NCBI RefSeq assembly: GCF_900184035.1 | Contig: NZ_FXWP01000013.1 | Span: 496,001-560,000, forward strand | Source of the DNA: Kosakonia pseudosacchari | Lineage (GTDB): Bacteria; Pseudomonadota; Gammaproteobacteria; Enterobacterales; Enterobacteriaceae | Direction of reading: 5' to 3' | DNA length: 64,000 nt | Position numbers and translations under genes: made by a program | In this document: positions 18,792 to 30,000 of the stretch, in pieces | Position numbering within the stretch: position 1 is the first letter of the stretch | How the letters are laid out: the number at the start of each line of letters is the position of its first letter | Notes under the pieces: model-generated | Seen by the model: only the letters and a program-made list of their open reading frames with translations | Databases searched by the model: none | Told to the model about the DNA's origin: nothing

Positions 18792-19966
18792 CCGACTCCG
18801 TAGTGATTGTAAGCGCAAAGCGCACACCTATTGGTAAATTTGGCGGAAGCCTGGCTGAGATCTCCGCCGTAATGCTGGGCGCGGCCAGTGTGCGGGCAAA
18901 TCTGATGGAGTTACCGGCAGAAATTAACATTGACGAGGTGATTCTCGGCAACGTATTGCAGGCTGGGTTGGGGCAAAACCCGGCCCACCAGGTTACTCGT
19001 CACGCTGGTTTACCTGACTCTGTCCCTTCCTTTACCGTCAATAAAGTGTGTGGCTCCGGCTTGAAAACCGTGATACTTGGCGCGCAGTCAATTCTGAGTG
19101 GTGATAATCAGACTTGTATTGTTGGCGGCATGGAAAATATGAGCGCCGCACCTTATCTTCTCTCCCGCGCCCGTCAGGGTTATCGCATGGGTAACGGCGA
19201 GCTGACGGATGTAATGATTAACGACGGCTTATGGTGTGCTTTCAATCAGTACCATATGGGGATTACTGCGGAAAATATTGCTAAGCGCTATCAGTTAAGC
19301 CGTGAGGAGCAGGATCAGGTTGCCCTGTCATCACAACAAAAAGCAATTGCCGCCATTCGCGCGGGCCATTTCGCCAGCGAGATTGTACCGCTTTCCGTAA
19401 AATATAAAAAAGAGACGCGCCAGTTCGATACTGATGAATTTCCGCGATCGGAAGTCGATGCTGCTTCACTGGCGACACTGCGTCCGGCGTTTGATAAAGC
19501 GGGCACCGTGACAGCGGGAAATGCCTCTGGTATTAACGATGCCGCGGCAACACTGGTATTGATGTCAGAAAAAGCGGCACGCGCTCAGGAGCTGGTACCA
19601 CTTGCGCGGCTCAAAAGTTGGGCATCGGCAGGGGTGGATGCCACCATGATGGGATTAGGACCAATACCTGCCACGCAACGTGCGTTGGCTAAAGCCGGAA
19701 TGACCGTTGGCGATCTGGATTTAATCGAAGCTAACGAAGCCTTCGCGGCGCAATATCTGGCTGTTGCCAGAGAACTGGATTTCCCGCCAGACAAGGTTAA
19801 TGTCAATGGTGGCGCTATTGCACTGGGGCATCCCATCGGCGCAAGCGGTGCGCGCATTCTGGTGACACTGGTTCACGCATTACAGCGGCGGAATAAAACA
19901 ACAGGCCTGGCGACGCTGTGTATCGGCGGAGGGCAGGGGATAGCATTAATAATTGAGCGTATCTAG
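18788..19966 (+). CDS. Acetyl-CoA acetyltransferase (thiolase, AtoB-like)
   Basis: A 392-residue biosynthetic/degradative-type thiolase with all active-site elements: nucleophile Cys88 ([11 protein letters not shown]), the NEAFAAQ motif near residue 318, His348 ([10 protein letters not shown]) and Cys378 (CIGGGQG). It cleaves a 3-oxoacyl-CoA such as acetoacetyl-CoA with CoA to acetyl-CoA units. As the last gene of the operon it completes the sequence 3-oxoacid to 3-oxoacyl-CoA to acetyl-CoA. This is not the K-12 atoB position. A terminator follows. Confidence 0.94.
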   Translation: MTDSVVIVSAKRTPIGKFGGSLAEISAVMLGAASVRANLMELPAEINIDEVILGNVLQAGLGQNPAHQVTRHAGLPDSVPSFTVNKVCGSGLKTVILGAQSILSGDNQTCIVGGMENMSAAPYLLSRARQGYRMGNGELTDVMINDGLWCAFNQYHMGITAENIAKRYQLSREEQDQVALSSQQKAIAAIRAGHFASEIVPLSVKYKKETRQFDTDEFPRSEVDAASLATLRPAFDKAGTVTAGNASGINDAAATLVLMSEKAARAQELVPLARLKSWASAGVDATMMGLGPIPATQRALAKAGMTVGDLDLIEANEAFAAQYLAVARELDFPPDKVNVNGGAIALGHPIGASGARILVTLVHALQRRNKTTGLATLCIGGGQGIALIIERI

Positions 19967-19977
19967 TTAAACATAAT

Positions 19978-20008
19978 AAAAGGCCGGGAATTACCCGGCC
20001 TTTAAAAT
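19978..20008. terminator. Bidirectional terminator between the thiolase gene and infA
   Basis: Stem AAAGGCCGGG / CCCGGCCTTT around AATTA, flanked by A- and T-rich ends, placed between convergent genes. It can end transcription from both. Confidence 0.85.
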
Positions 20009-20038
20009 AGGTGCACTTAGCTGTGCTGATGGAAGATC

Positions 20039-20260
<222 letters not shown>

Positions 20261-20507
20261 ATCCTCGGGGGTATCACTACCATAATTTTTGAACCGGCAA
20301 GATAATGCCGAAGTTCGTGTGTTAAGTAAAGATTTGCGCTGATAAAACGCAGCAAAACGACTTTTGCCAGTTACCCTCACGCCAACAGCCAGGACGCGCT
20401 AATAGCGCAACCGTAAAGGGGAGCGGTGGAGTAAAACGAAGGGCATCCCTGATACGAACAATTCCCGGGTGGGGCGGGGCAACAGGCAAAAGCTGCTCTG
20501 AGCGTCC

Positions 20508-20517
20508 ATTATAACAC
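20508..20517 (-). promoter_or_regulatory. Extended -10 promoter of infA
   Basis: On the minus strand TGTTATAAT gives a perfect -10 hexamer preceded by TG one base before it. It lies in the aat-infA gap, with a leader of about 240 nt to the infA start. No good -35 hexamer is seen, as expected for an extended -10 promoter. Confidence 0.7.
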
Positions 20518-20546
20518 CCTGATAAAAAATGTGCCGAAAACATTCG

Positions 20547-21248
20547 TCAGAGCGATGAAAACAGCGTTCGGGGCACCCAGAAGTGGGAAGGGAGCGGAAG
20601 TTTGCGCATTTTCTCAAGATGTAAAAGGTAATCCCGACGCGGGATCTCAATGGCGCCGAGCGACGCAGTATGGCTGTTCAGCACCTGGCAATCAATTAAC
20701 TCGCCGCCCATGCGTACAAATTCACCGCTAAAAACAAGCAACGCGGTTTTGGAGGCATTTACACGGCGACTAAACATTGATTCACCGCAGAACAGCGCAC
20801 CTTGCGATACACCGTACATGCCACCCACCAGTTCGTTACCTTCCCAGACTTCAATTGAGTGCGCATGCCCAAGCTCGTGGAGGCGATGATAAGCCATCAC
20901 CACGTCAGGCGTGATCCACGTGCCCTCATCGCGATCCTGCGAGCAGCCATCGATCACCTGACCAAAAGCATGATTCAGCGTTACGCGATAGGGAGAGGTT
21001 TTATGAAAACGCTTCATACTGCGGCTGACATGAAATGTTGCAGGCCACAGTACGGCGCGAGGATCGGGCGACCACCACAGGATGGGATCACCGGGCGAGA
21101 ACCAGGGAAAGATGCCTCGCTGGTAGGCCATCAACAGACGCGCCGGGCTGAGATCGCCGCCCAGCGCCAGCAGCCCGTTGGGTTCACGCAACGCCGCTTC
21201 GGGCGAAGGAAAAGCGATAGAATGACGAGAGAGCTGCACCAGGCGCAT
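20547..21248 (-). CDS. aat: Leucyl/phenylalanyl-tRNA-protein transferase
   Basis: A 233-residue enzyme matching E. coli Aat ([80 protein letters not shown]). It adds Leu or Phe from aminoacyl-tRNA to proteins with N-terminal Lys or Arg, making them ClpS/ClpAP substrates; clpS and clpA lie about 9 kb away in this window. The start MRLVQL is chosen by homology. It is downstream of cydC, as in E. coli. Confidence 0.96.
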   Translation of the reverse strand: MRLVQLSRHSIAFPSPEAALREPNGLLALGGDLSPARLLMAYQRGIFPWFSPGDPILWWSPDPRAVLWPATFHVSRSMKRFHKTSPYRVTLNHAFGQVIDGCSQDRDEGTWITPDVVMAYHRLHELGHAHSIEVWEGNELVGGMYGVSQGALFCGESMFSRRVNASKTALLVFSGEFVRMGGELIDCQVLNSHTASLGAIEIPRRDYLLHLEKMRKLPLPSHFWVPRTLFSSL

Positions 21249-21354
21249 GACTTCTGTGCTCCACAACGCGACAAGGGACCCTACTTACTATCGTCATTTT
21301 GGCCGTTTCACTTTAGCGTTGCCGTTACAGAAACGGCAAAATGACCAATAGCCA

Positions 21355-23076
21355 CTACAGACGCTGCTTAAACTGGTAGTACCGACCCTGTTTCGCCATT
21401 AACGCTGCGTGATTACCTTGCTCAATTATTTGCCCGTTGTCCATCACAATTATCCGATCGCAACGTGCCAGCCCACGCAGACGGTGTGTGACCATCAGCA
21501 GCGTTTTGCCCTTCATCACTTCGCCAAGTAATTCAAGGATTTGGCTCTCGGTCGCAGCATCCAGACCTTCGGTCGGTTCGTCCAGAAGCACCAACGGCGC
21601 ATCATGCAAGAGTGCGCGAGCAATAGCCAGACGGCGCAATTCGCCCCCGGAGAGCTGGCGTCCACCTTCGCCGAGCCAGGCATTCAGCCCATTATCCTCA
21701 AGGAGTTTTTCCAGCCCGACGCGGGTTAGCATCGCACTCAGTGTATCGTCATTGGCCTGCGGCGAGGCCAGCAATAAGTTATCACGCAGCGTCGCGCTAA
21801 ACAGATGCACGCGCTGCGGCACCATGCTGATAAGTTTGCGTAAATCAGCTTCCGCAAAGCTTGTCAGCGGCTGGTCATTGAGACGAATCTCTCCATGCTG
21901 CGGATCCCATGCGCGCGTCAGTAATTGTAATAATGTGGATTTGCCGCACCCGGTTCGACCAAGGATCGCCACATGTTCTCCGGCAGCAATCGATAAAGAA
22001 ATTGCCTCCAGCGCGCGCTGCGGTTGGCCTGGGTAGTTAAACGTCAGGGCATCGAATTGCACGGCAACATTTGTTGGTGTGGCGGCACTATTTTGCGGGA
22101 ACGTCACTTCCGGCTGGCATTCCGTTACCTGCGTGATGCGCATGGCGGAAGCAATAACCTGGCCCATATGCTGGAACGCACCGGTTACCGGGGCCAGCGC
22201 TTCGAAAGCTGCAAGCGCACAGAAGACAAACAGCGCAATCAATGCGCCCGGCTGGGTGTTACCACCAATATCGGCGGAAGCAAACCACAGCATAACCAAC
22301 ACTGCCGCGCCGCTGATTAGTAGCATCACGGCCTGCGAAACGGCACTCAGATCGGACTGACGGCGCTGGGCGTCATGCCAGCTGAGTTCGGTGTTTTCTA
22401 ACTGTTCGCGATAGCGCTGGCTGGCACCAAAAATAGTTAACTCGGCCTGACCCTGCAGCCAGCTGGTTAATTGCTGGCGATACTGACCGCGCAGGGCAGT
22501 CAGACTTTCGCCGGTTGGTTTACCCGCGCGGTAAAATAACGGCGGCAGGATAATCAAGGTTGCCAGCATAATACCGCCCAACATCAGCGCCAGCGGTATA
22601 TCCAGTACGCTTAAACCCAGTGTGACAACGATGATGACCACCAGTGCGCCGATCAGCGGGGAGATTACGCGCAGATAAAGGTGATCGAGCGTGTCGACAT
22701 CGGCGACGACCCGGTTGAGCAACTCACCCTGGCGAAAACGCGCCAGCCCGGCAGGAGAGAGGGGGAGCAGTTTACTGAATGTCGAAACGCGCAAATGTTC
22801 CAGTACGCGAAACGTCGCATCATGGCTGACCAGCCGTTCAAAATAGCGCCCGGCCGTACGAATAATCGCTGCGCCACGAACACCGGCCGCGGGCAGCATA
22901 TAGTTAAAACTGTAGATGCCCGCGACGCCAACCACGGCGCACGCAGAGAGAAACCAGCCGGAGAGCGTCAGCAGGCTTATGCTGGCAAGCAAAGTGATAA
23001 CGGCGAGGATAACGCCAAGCATCAGCATCCATTTATGGCGTTTATACAGTGCAAGATAAGGCAGTAATGCGCGCAT
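21355..23076 (-). CDS. cydC: Glutathione/cysteine ABC exporter subunit CydC
   Basis: A 573-residue half-transporter: six membrane helices in the first 300 residues, then a nucleotide-binding domain with Walker A GRTGCGKST, signature LSGGELRRLAIARALL and Walker B PLVLLDEPTEGLD. With CydD it forms a heterodimeric exporter of glutathione and cysteine to the periplasm, needed for assembly of cytochrome bd. Its start directly abuts the cydD stop codon. Confidence 0.96.
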   Translation of the reverse strand: MRALLPYLALYKRHKWMLMLGVILAVITLLASISLLTLSGWFLSACAVVGVAGIYSFNYMLPAAGVRGAAIIRTAGRYFERLVSHDATFRVLEHLRVSTFSKLLPLSPAGLARFRQGELLNRVVADVDTLDHLYLRVISPLIGALVVIIVVTLGLSVLDIPLALMLGGIMLATLIILPPLFYRAGKPTGESLTALRGQYRQQLTSWLQGQAELTIFGASQRYREQLENTELSWHDAQRRQSDLSAVSQAVMLLISGAAVLVMLWFASADIGGNTQPGALIALFVFCALAAFEALAPVTGAFQHMGQVIASAMRITQVTECQPEVTFPQNSAATPTNVAVQFDALTFNYPGQPQRALEAISLSIAAGEHVAILGRTGCGKSTLLQLLTRAWDPQHGEIRLNDQPLTSFAEADLRKLISMVPQRVHLFSATLRDNLLLASPQANDDTLSAMLTRVGLEKLLEDNGLNAWLGEGGRQLSGGELRRLAIARALLHDAPLVLLDEPTEGLDAATESQILELLGEVMKGKTLLMVTHRLRGLARCDRIIVMDNGQIIEQGNHAALMAKQGRYYQFKQRL

Positions 23077-24843
23077 TTAAATCTCCTCCTGGCGATGGGC
23101 AAGGAGATCCGCAAAGATCCCCTGCGCAGCAACGAGCTCGGCGTAGCTGCCTTGTTCCATAATCTGGCCATCCTGCATGACCCAGATAGCATCCCAGTCA
23201 GCCAGATTTTCTAACTGGTGCGTCACCATCAGCGTCGTTTGCTGGCGTGAGGCCTCGGTAAGTGCCTGCATCACGCGTTGTTCACTGTGGGCATCAAGGC
23301 TGGCGGAAGGCTCATCCAGTAGCAGCAGTTTACAGGGAGAGAGCAGTGCACGGGCAACGGCCACGCGCTGCGCCTGGCCAACCGAGAGACGTACCGCCTG
23401 ATCGCCAGGCTGCGTCTCCAGCCCCTCTGGCAGCAGTGGCAGAAACTCGCTGACCCACGCTTTATCCAGAACGGCTTGCAACTCTGCATCGCTGGCATTG
23501 GGCCGTGAGAGCAACACATTTTCGCGCAATGTGCTGGCGGGAAGTTGCGGATTTTGCCCAACCCAACTTATCGCGTCGCGCCAGCTATCCGGATCTAACT
23601 CACTTAGTTCGACGCCATTAACACGCAATGAACCTTCATAAGGCAGAAAACCAGAAAGCACATTGATCAGCGAACTCTTGCCCGAGCCGCTTCTTCCTAC
23701 CACGACGACGCGCTGACCAGCGGACAGGGAAAAATTGAGTGGCCCGGCGAGTATCGCGCCTTCGGGAGATTTCAGCAGCAAATTGCTCGCCGTCAGCGTT
23801 ACCGGCTCATCAGTTTTCAGCGTAATATCGCCCCGCTGTGGATGGGCGAGCGGTGCTTCCATAAACGTTTTCAGGCTATCCGCTGCGCCAATCGCCTGGG
23901 CTTTAGCGTGATAAAAGGTACCGAGATCGCGCAGCGGCTGGAAGAACTCGGGGGCCAAAATTAACGCGAGAAAACCGGCGAACAAGGTCACACCAGCCCC
24001 GTAGTGACCAAAATTCAGCTCGCCAAGGTAGGAGAAACCGAAATAGACCGCCACCAATGCAATTGATAACGAGGTGAAGAACTCCAGCACACCGGAAGAT
24101 AAGAAGGCCATGCGCAGCACTTCCATGGTACGGCTGCGAAAATCCTGCGAGGCATGACGAATATTTTCTGTTTCCGCGGCACCCTGGCCAAAAATGCGCA
24201 GCGTCTCCATCCCGCGTAAGCGGTCAAGGAAATGGCCGCTCAGACGAGCCAGCGCTTTGAAGTTACGACGGTTGGCGTCCGCCGCGCCCATGCCGACCAT
24301 CGCCATAAAGAGCGGAATTAACGGCGCTGTACCGAGCAATATCAGTGCCGCAGCCCAGTTAATCGGAAACAGGGTAATAACAATCAGCAGCGGAACGCTC
24401 GCCGCCAGTGCCATTTGTGGTAAATAACGGGCATAGAAATCGTGCATGTCATCGATTTGCTCAAGTATCAGCGTAGCCCAGCTTCCGGCGGGTTTTCCTT
24501 GGATCCACGCCGGGCCGGCCTGATGGAGCCGATCAAGGACCTGCCGGCGGATTTCGAAACGAATATGCGCACCCGCATGGAAACCGACGCGTTCACGTAG
24601 CCAGACCACCCAACTGCGCAGGATAAAAATCAGGATCAGCAAGATAAATGGCAGTAACAGGGCTTCGCGTGGGATATTCTCCATAATCATATGGTTCAGA
24701 ATACGCGCCATAATCCACGCTTGCGCGACGATCAGCACGCCGCTGACCACGCCAAGCAGGCGGGAGAGTGTCAGCCAGCGACGGGAAATAATGCTTTGCT
24801 GTTTTAACCAGCGGGTCAGTTCTTGTTGACGGGTTTTGTTCAT
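23077..24843 (-). CDS. cydD: Glutathione/cysteine ABC exporter subunit CydD
   Basis: A 588-residue half-transporter starting MNKTRQQELTRWLKQQS, as in E. coli CydD. The frame remains open far upstream into the trxB gap, but that extension is not conserved. The membrane domain covers about residues 1-330; the nucleotide-binding domain has Walker [10 protein letters not shown], a variant signature LSVGQAQRVAVARALL and Walker B KLLLLDEPSASLD. It pairs with CydC. Confidence 0.96.
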   Translation of the reverse strand: MNKTRQQELTRWLKQQSIISRRWLTLSRLLGVVSGVLIVAQAWIMARILNHMIMENIPREALLLPFILLILIFILRSWVVWLRERVGFHAGAHIRFEIRRQVLDRLHQAGPAWIQGKPAGSWATLILEQIDDMHDFYARYLPQMALAASVPLLIVITLFPINWAAALILLGTAPLIPLFMAMVGMGAADANRRNFKALARLSGHFLDRLRGMETLRIFGQGAAETENIRHASQDFRSRTMEVLRMAFLSSGVLEFFTSLSIALVAVYFGFSYLGELNFGHYGAGVTLFAGFLALILAPEFFQPLRDLGTFYHAKAQAIGAADSLKTFMEAPLAHPQRGDITLKTDEPVTLTASNLLLKSPEGAILAGPLNFSLSAGQRVVVVGRSGSGKSSLINVLSGFLPYEGSLRVNGVELSELDPDSWRDAISWVGQNPQLPASTLRENVLLSRPNASDAELQAVLDKAWVSEFLPLLPEGLETQPGDQAVRLSVGQAQRVAVARALLSPCKLLLLDEPSASLDAHSEQRVMQALTEASRQQTTLMVTHQLENLADWDAIWVMQDGQIMEQGSYAELVAAQGIFADLLAHRQEEI

Positions 24844-24908
24844 TGCGCGCTTTGCAGGTGAAGTTATCGAATTTTTGAGCTGGCGCAATGTTACATCGGG
24901 GCAAAAAT

Positions 24909-24935
24909 AAAGGCGACTTATAGTCGCCTTTTTTA
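24909..24935 (-). terminator. Rho-independent terminator after trxB
   Basis: Stem AAAGGCGACT / AGTCGCCTTT with flanking A/T runs, between the trxB stop and the cydD start on the minus strand. Confidence 0.8.
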
Positions 24936-24958
24936 CCTTTGTTACTGAGTTGTAAAGA

Positions 24959-26477
<1,519 letters not shown>

Positions 26478-26972
26478 ATGGTAGATAGCAAGAAGCGCCC
26501 TGGCAAAGATCTCGACCGCATCGATCGTAATATTCTGAACGAATTGCAAAAAGATGGGCGTATTTCCAACGTCGAGCTTTCTAAACGAGTGGGGCTTTCC
26601 CCAACGCCATGCCTTGAGCGTGTGCGCAGGCTGGAAAGACAAGGGTTTATTCAGGGCTATACGGCGCTGCTGAACCCGCATTATCTGGATGCATCACTTC
26701 TGGTATTTGTTGAGATTACTCTGAATCGTGGCGCGCCGGATGTGTTTGAACAATTCAATGCCGCCGTGCAAAAACTTGAAGAGATTCAAGAGTGTCATCT
26801 GGTTTCAGGCGATTTCGACTACCTGTTGAAGACGCGTGTGCCGGATATGTCGGCCTACCGCAAACTGTTAGGGGAAACCCTGTTGCGTCTGCCGGGCGTT
26901 AACGACACCCGCACATATGTGGTAATGGAAGAAGTCAAACAGAGCAATCGTCTGGTAATTAAGACGCGCTAA
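26478..26972 (+). CDS. lrp: Leucine-responsive regulatory protein
   Basis: A 164-residue Lrp/AsnC regulator beginning MVDSKKRPGKDLDRIDRNIL, practically identical to E. coli Lrp. The N-terminal helix-turn-helix is about residues 12-60 (RISNVELSKRVGLSPTPCLERV); the C-terminal RAM domain binds leucine and forms octamers/hexadecamers. It is a global regulator of amino-acid metabolism, pili and transport. The upstream in-frame extension is not conserved and was rejected. Confidence 0.97.
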   Translation: MVDSKKRPGKDLDRIDRNILNELQKDGRISNVELSKRVGLSPTPCLERVRRLERQGFIQGYTALLNPHYLDASLLVFVEITLNRGAPDVFEQFNAAVQKLEEIQECHLVSGDFDYLLKTRVPDMSAYRKLLGETLLRLPGVNDTRTYVVMEEVKQSNRLVIKTR

Positions 26973-27012
26973 TACGGAACAGGTGCAAAATCGCTGTTTT
27001 TTGATTACACTC

Positions 27013-27028
27013 CTGTTAATCCATACAG
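27013..27028 (+). promoter_or_regulatory. LexA (SOS) box upstream of ftsK
   Basis: CTGT-TAATCCAT-ACAG is a perfect match to the LexA consensus CTGT-N8-ACAG, 65 bp before the ftsK start. E. coli ftsK (dinH) is a known SOS gene with a LexA box at this place. Confidence 0.88.
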
Positions 27029-27064
27029 CAACAGTGCCGGGGAGACCCGGCGCTGTTGTCCGTT
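27029..27064 (+). terminator. Rho-independent terminator after lrp
   Basis: A 13-bp stem (CAACAGTGCCGGG / CCCGGCGCTGTTG, one G-T pair) capped by GAGA, followed by TCCGTTTT. It directly follows the LexA box, so an ftsK promoter governed by that box must initiate close to or before this hairpin. Confidence 0.75.
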
Positions 27065-27092
27065 TTAGCATCAAGGACCTGGAGAGCCTGTC

Positions 27093-30000
27093 TTGAGCCA
27101 GGAATACACCGAAGACAAAGAAGTCACACTGACCAAGTTAAGCAGCGGACGTCGACTCCTGGAGGCGTTGCTGATCCTCGTTTCACTTTCTGCCGTCTGG
27201 TTAATGGCAGCGCTTCTTAGCTTTAACCCGTCCGATCCGAGTTGGTCGCAAACGGCCTGGCATGAGCCTATCCATAATCTTGGCGGCGTGCCTGGCGCGT
27301 GGCTTGCCGATACGCTGTTTTTCATTTTTGGCATCATGGCTTATACCATCCCGGTGATTATTATCGGCGGCTGCTGGTTTGCTTATCGCCATCGGGCCAG
27401 TGAAGACTATATCGACTATTTTGCCGTATCGCTGCGCATGATTGGCGCGCTGGCGCTGATCCTCACTTCTTGTGGCCTGGCGGCGATTAATGCGGATGAT
27501 ATCTGGTATTTCGCCTCCGGCGGTGTTATTGGCAGCTTGCTAAGTACCACGCTACAACCTTTGCTGCGTAGCAGTGGCGGTACACTGGCGCTGCTCTGTA
27601 TCTGGGCCGCCGGTTTGACGCTGTTCACCGGGTGGTCATGGGTGACCATTGCCGAGAAAATTGGCAGTGTGATCCTCAATATTCTCACTTTTGCCAGTAA
27701 TCGTACCCGCCGGGATGACACCTGGGTTGATGACGACGAATATGAAGATGATGACGAGGATGCAGGCGACATGGATGCTCCGCGAGAATCTCGTCGTGCG
27801 CGTATCCTGCGTGGTGCCCTGGCAAGGCGTAAACGTGTTGCTGAAAAATTCGCTAACCCTATGGGGCGTAAAACCGATGAGGCGTTGTTCTCCGGTAAGC
27901 GCATGGATGACGATGAAGACGATATTGCTTATAGCGCTCGTGGTGTCCCTGCGGACGCTGACGATGTGTTGTTCTCCGGACATCGTGCAACTGAATCTGA
28001 ACAAGAATACGATCCTCTGCTCAACGGTCGCAGCATAACGGCACCAGTGGCCACCGCTGCAGCCGCGACGACTGTCGCTGCGCAGGCTTATGCCGCGCCG
28101 GTTGACCCGGTTGTGCAGGCACCGCAGGATAGTGAATGGCCCTATGCTCAGCCGCCTGTTCAACAGACCGCTGCGTATCAGCCAACGCCAGAAGAGCAGA
28201 ACTCTCTCGCATCTTACCAGCCTGTATCAAACCAATCGGTTTCACACGAAGCTGAATATCCGGCTGCACAATACGCTGAGCCACAGTGGCAACAGCCTGT
28301 CGCGCAGGATAGTTGGATGCCAGAAGCTCCGGTGACAGCACAGCCGCAAGAAAATGAGGTTTATTCGCAGCCGGTACATGATCCGCTGCCATGGCAGAGT
28401 GAGCCGCAGCCGCAAATCTCCCCGGCGCCTGAACTCGTTGTCGAGCCTGAGCCTGTGGTTGAAGAAGTGAAACAGACTCGTCCTCCTCTTTATTACTTTG
28501 AGGAAGTAGAGGAGAAACGCGCGCGTGAGCGTGAGCAACTGGCGGCGTGGTATCAGCCGATTCCTGAGCCTGAAAATATCGAGCCGGTTTCAAAACCGGC
28601 TGCGCCGACAATGCCGTCGATACCGCCTGTTGAAGCAACCGTTGCGCCAGTTGCCGCCGGGGTGCAGCAGGTCACCAGTAGTGTCGCCGCAGCAACAGCC
28701 GCAGGTCCGGTTTTCAGCCTTGCAGCGGGTGGTACGCCGCGTCCGCAGGTGAAAGAGGGAATTGGCCCGCAACTGCCACGTCCGAACCGGGTGCGTGTAC
28801 CGACGCGCCGTGAACTGGCTTCTTATGGCATCAAGCTGCCGTCTCAACGGATGGCCGAAGAACGCGCGCGCGAAGAAGATGAAACGCGCCATCATAATGA
28901 TCAATTCTCAGAAGACGCCGCTGATATGCAGCAGCAGGATGAACTGGCACGCCAGTTTGCCGCTACGCAGCATGATCGCTATGGTGATGGATTCCAGCAT
29001 GAAACGCCGCAATTCCAGTCGCAGCATGCTGTACCGAGTGAAGAAGACGCAGGAGAGGCGGAGCTTGCACGTCAGTTTGCGGCGTCGCAGCAGCAGCGGT
29101 ATGCAGGTGAACAGCCTGCCGCGGCGCAAGCATTTATGCCGGAGGACTTTGCGTTCTCACCAATGAAGACGCTGGTAGATGATGGTCCAGGCGAACCGCT
29201 GTTCACACCTGGCGTGATGCCGGAGCAGGAACCGTCTGCTGTGCAGCACCACCAACAACCGCTGCAGCATTATCAGCAGCCCGCTCACCAATCATATGCA
29301 CAGCTGCAGCACTATCAGCAGCCCGCTCATCAGCCTGTTGCACAGCCACAACACTATCAACAGCCGACGCATCAACCAGCTGCACAGCCGCAGCAATATC
29401 CGCAGTCGGCGCATCAACCTACTGCACAGCCGCAACAGTATCAGCAGCCGGTGCATCAACCAGCTGCACAACCGCAGCACTATCAGCAATCGGTGCATCA
29501 ACCAGCTGCACAACCGCAGCACTATCAGCAACCGGTGCATCAACCAGCTGCACAGTCGCAGCAGTATCAGCAGCCGGTTCAGCAACCTGCTGCACAACCG
29601 CAAGAGAGTCTGATTCACCCGTTGCTAATGCGTAATGGCGACAGCCGCCCGATGCAAAAACCGACGACACCGCTGCCGTCGCTGGATTTGTTGACGCAGC
29701 CGCCAGCGGAAGTTGAACCGGTAGATACGTTCGCGCTGGAACAGATGGCGCGTCTGGTGGAAGCGCGGTTGGCGGATTTTCGCATCAAAGCTGATGTGGT
29801 CAATTATTCTCCTGGCCCGGTTATCACCCGTTTTGAGTTAAATCTCGCCCCTGGTGTGAAAGCTGCGCGTATTTCGAACCTTTCCCGCGATCTGGCGCGT
29901 TCGTTGTCGACCGTTGCTGTGCGTGTGGTGGAAGTTATTCCGGGTAAACCGTACGTTGGTCTGGAACTGCCGAACAAGAAACGACAAACCGTTTACTTGC

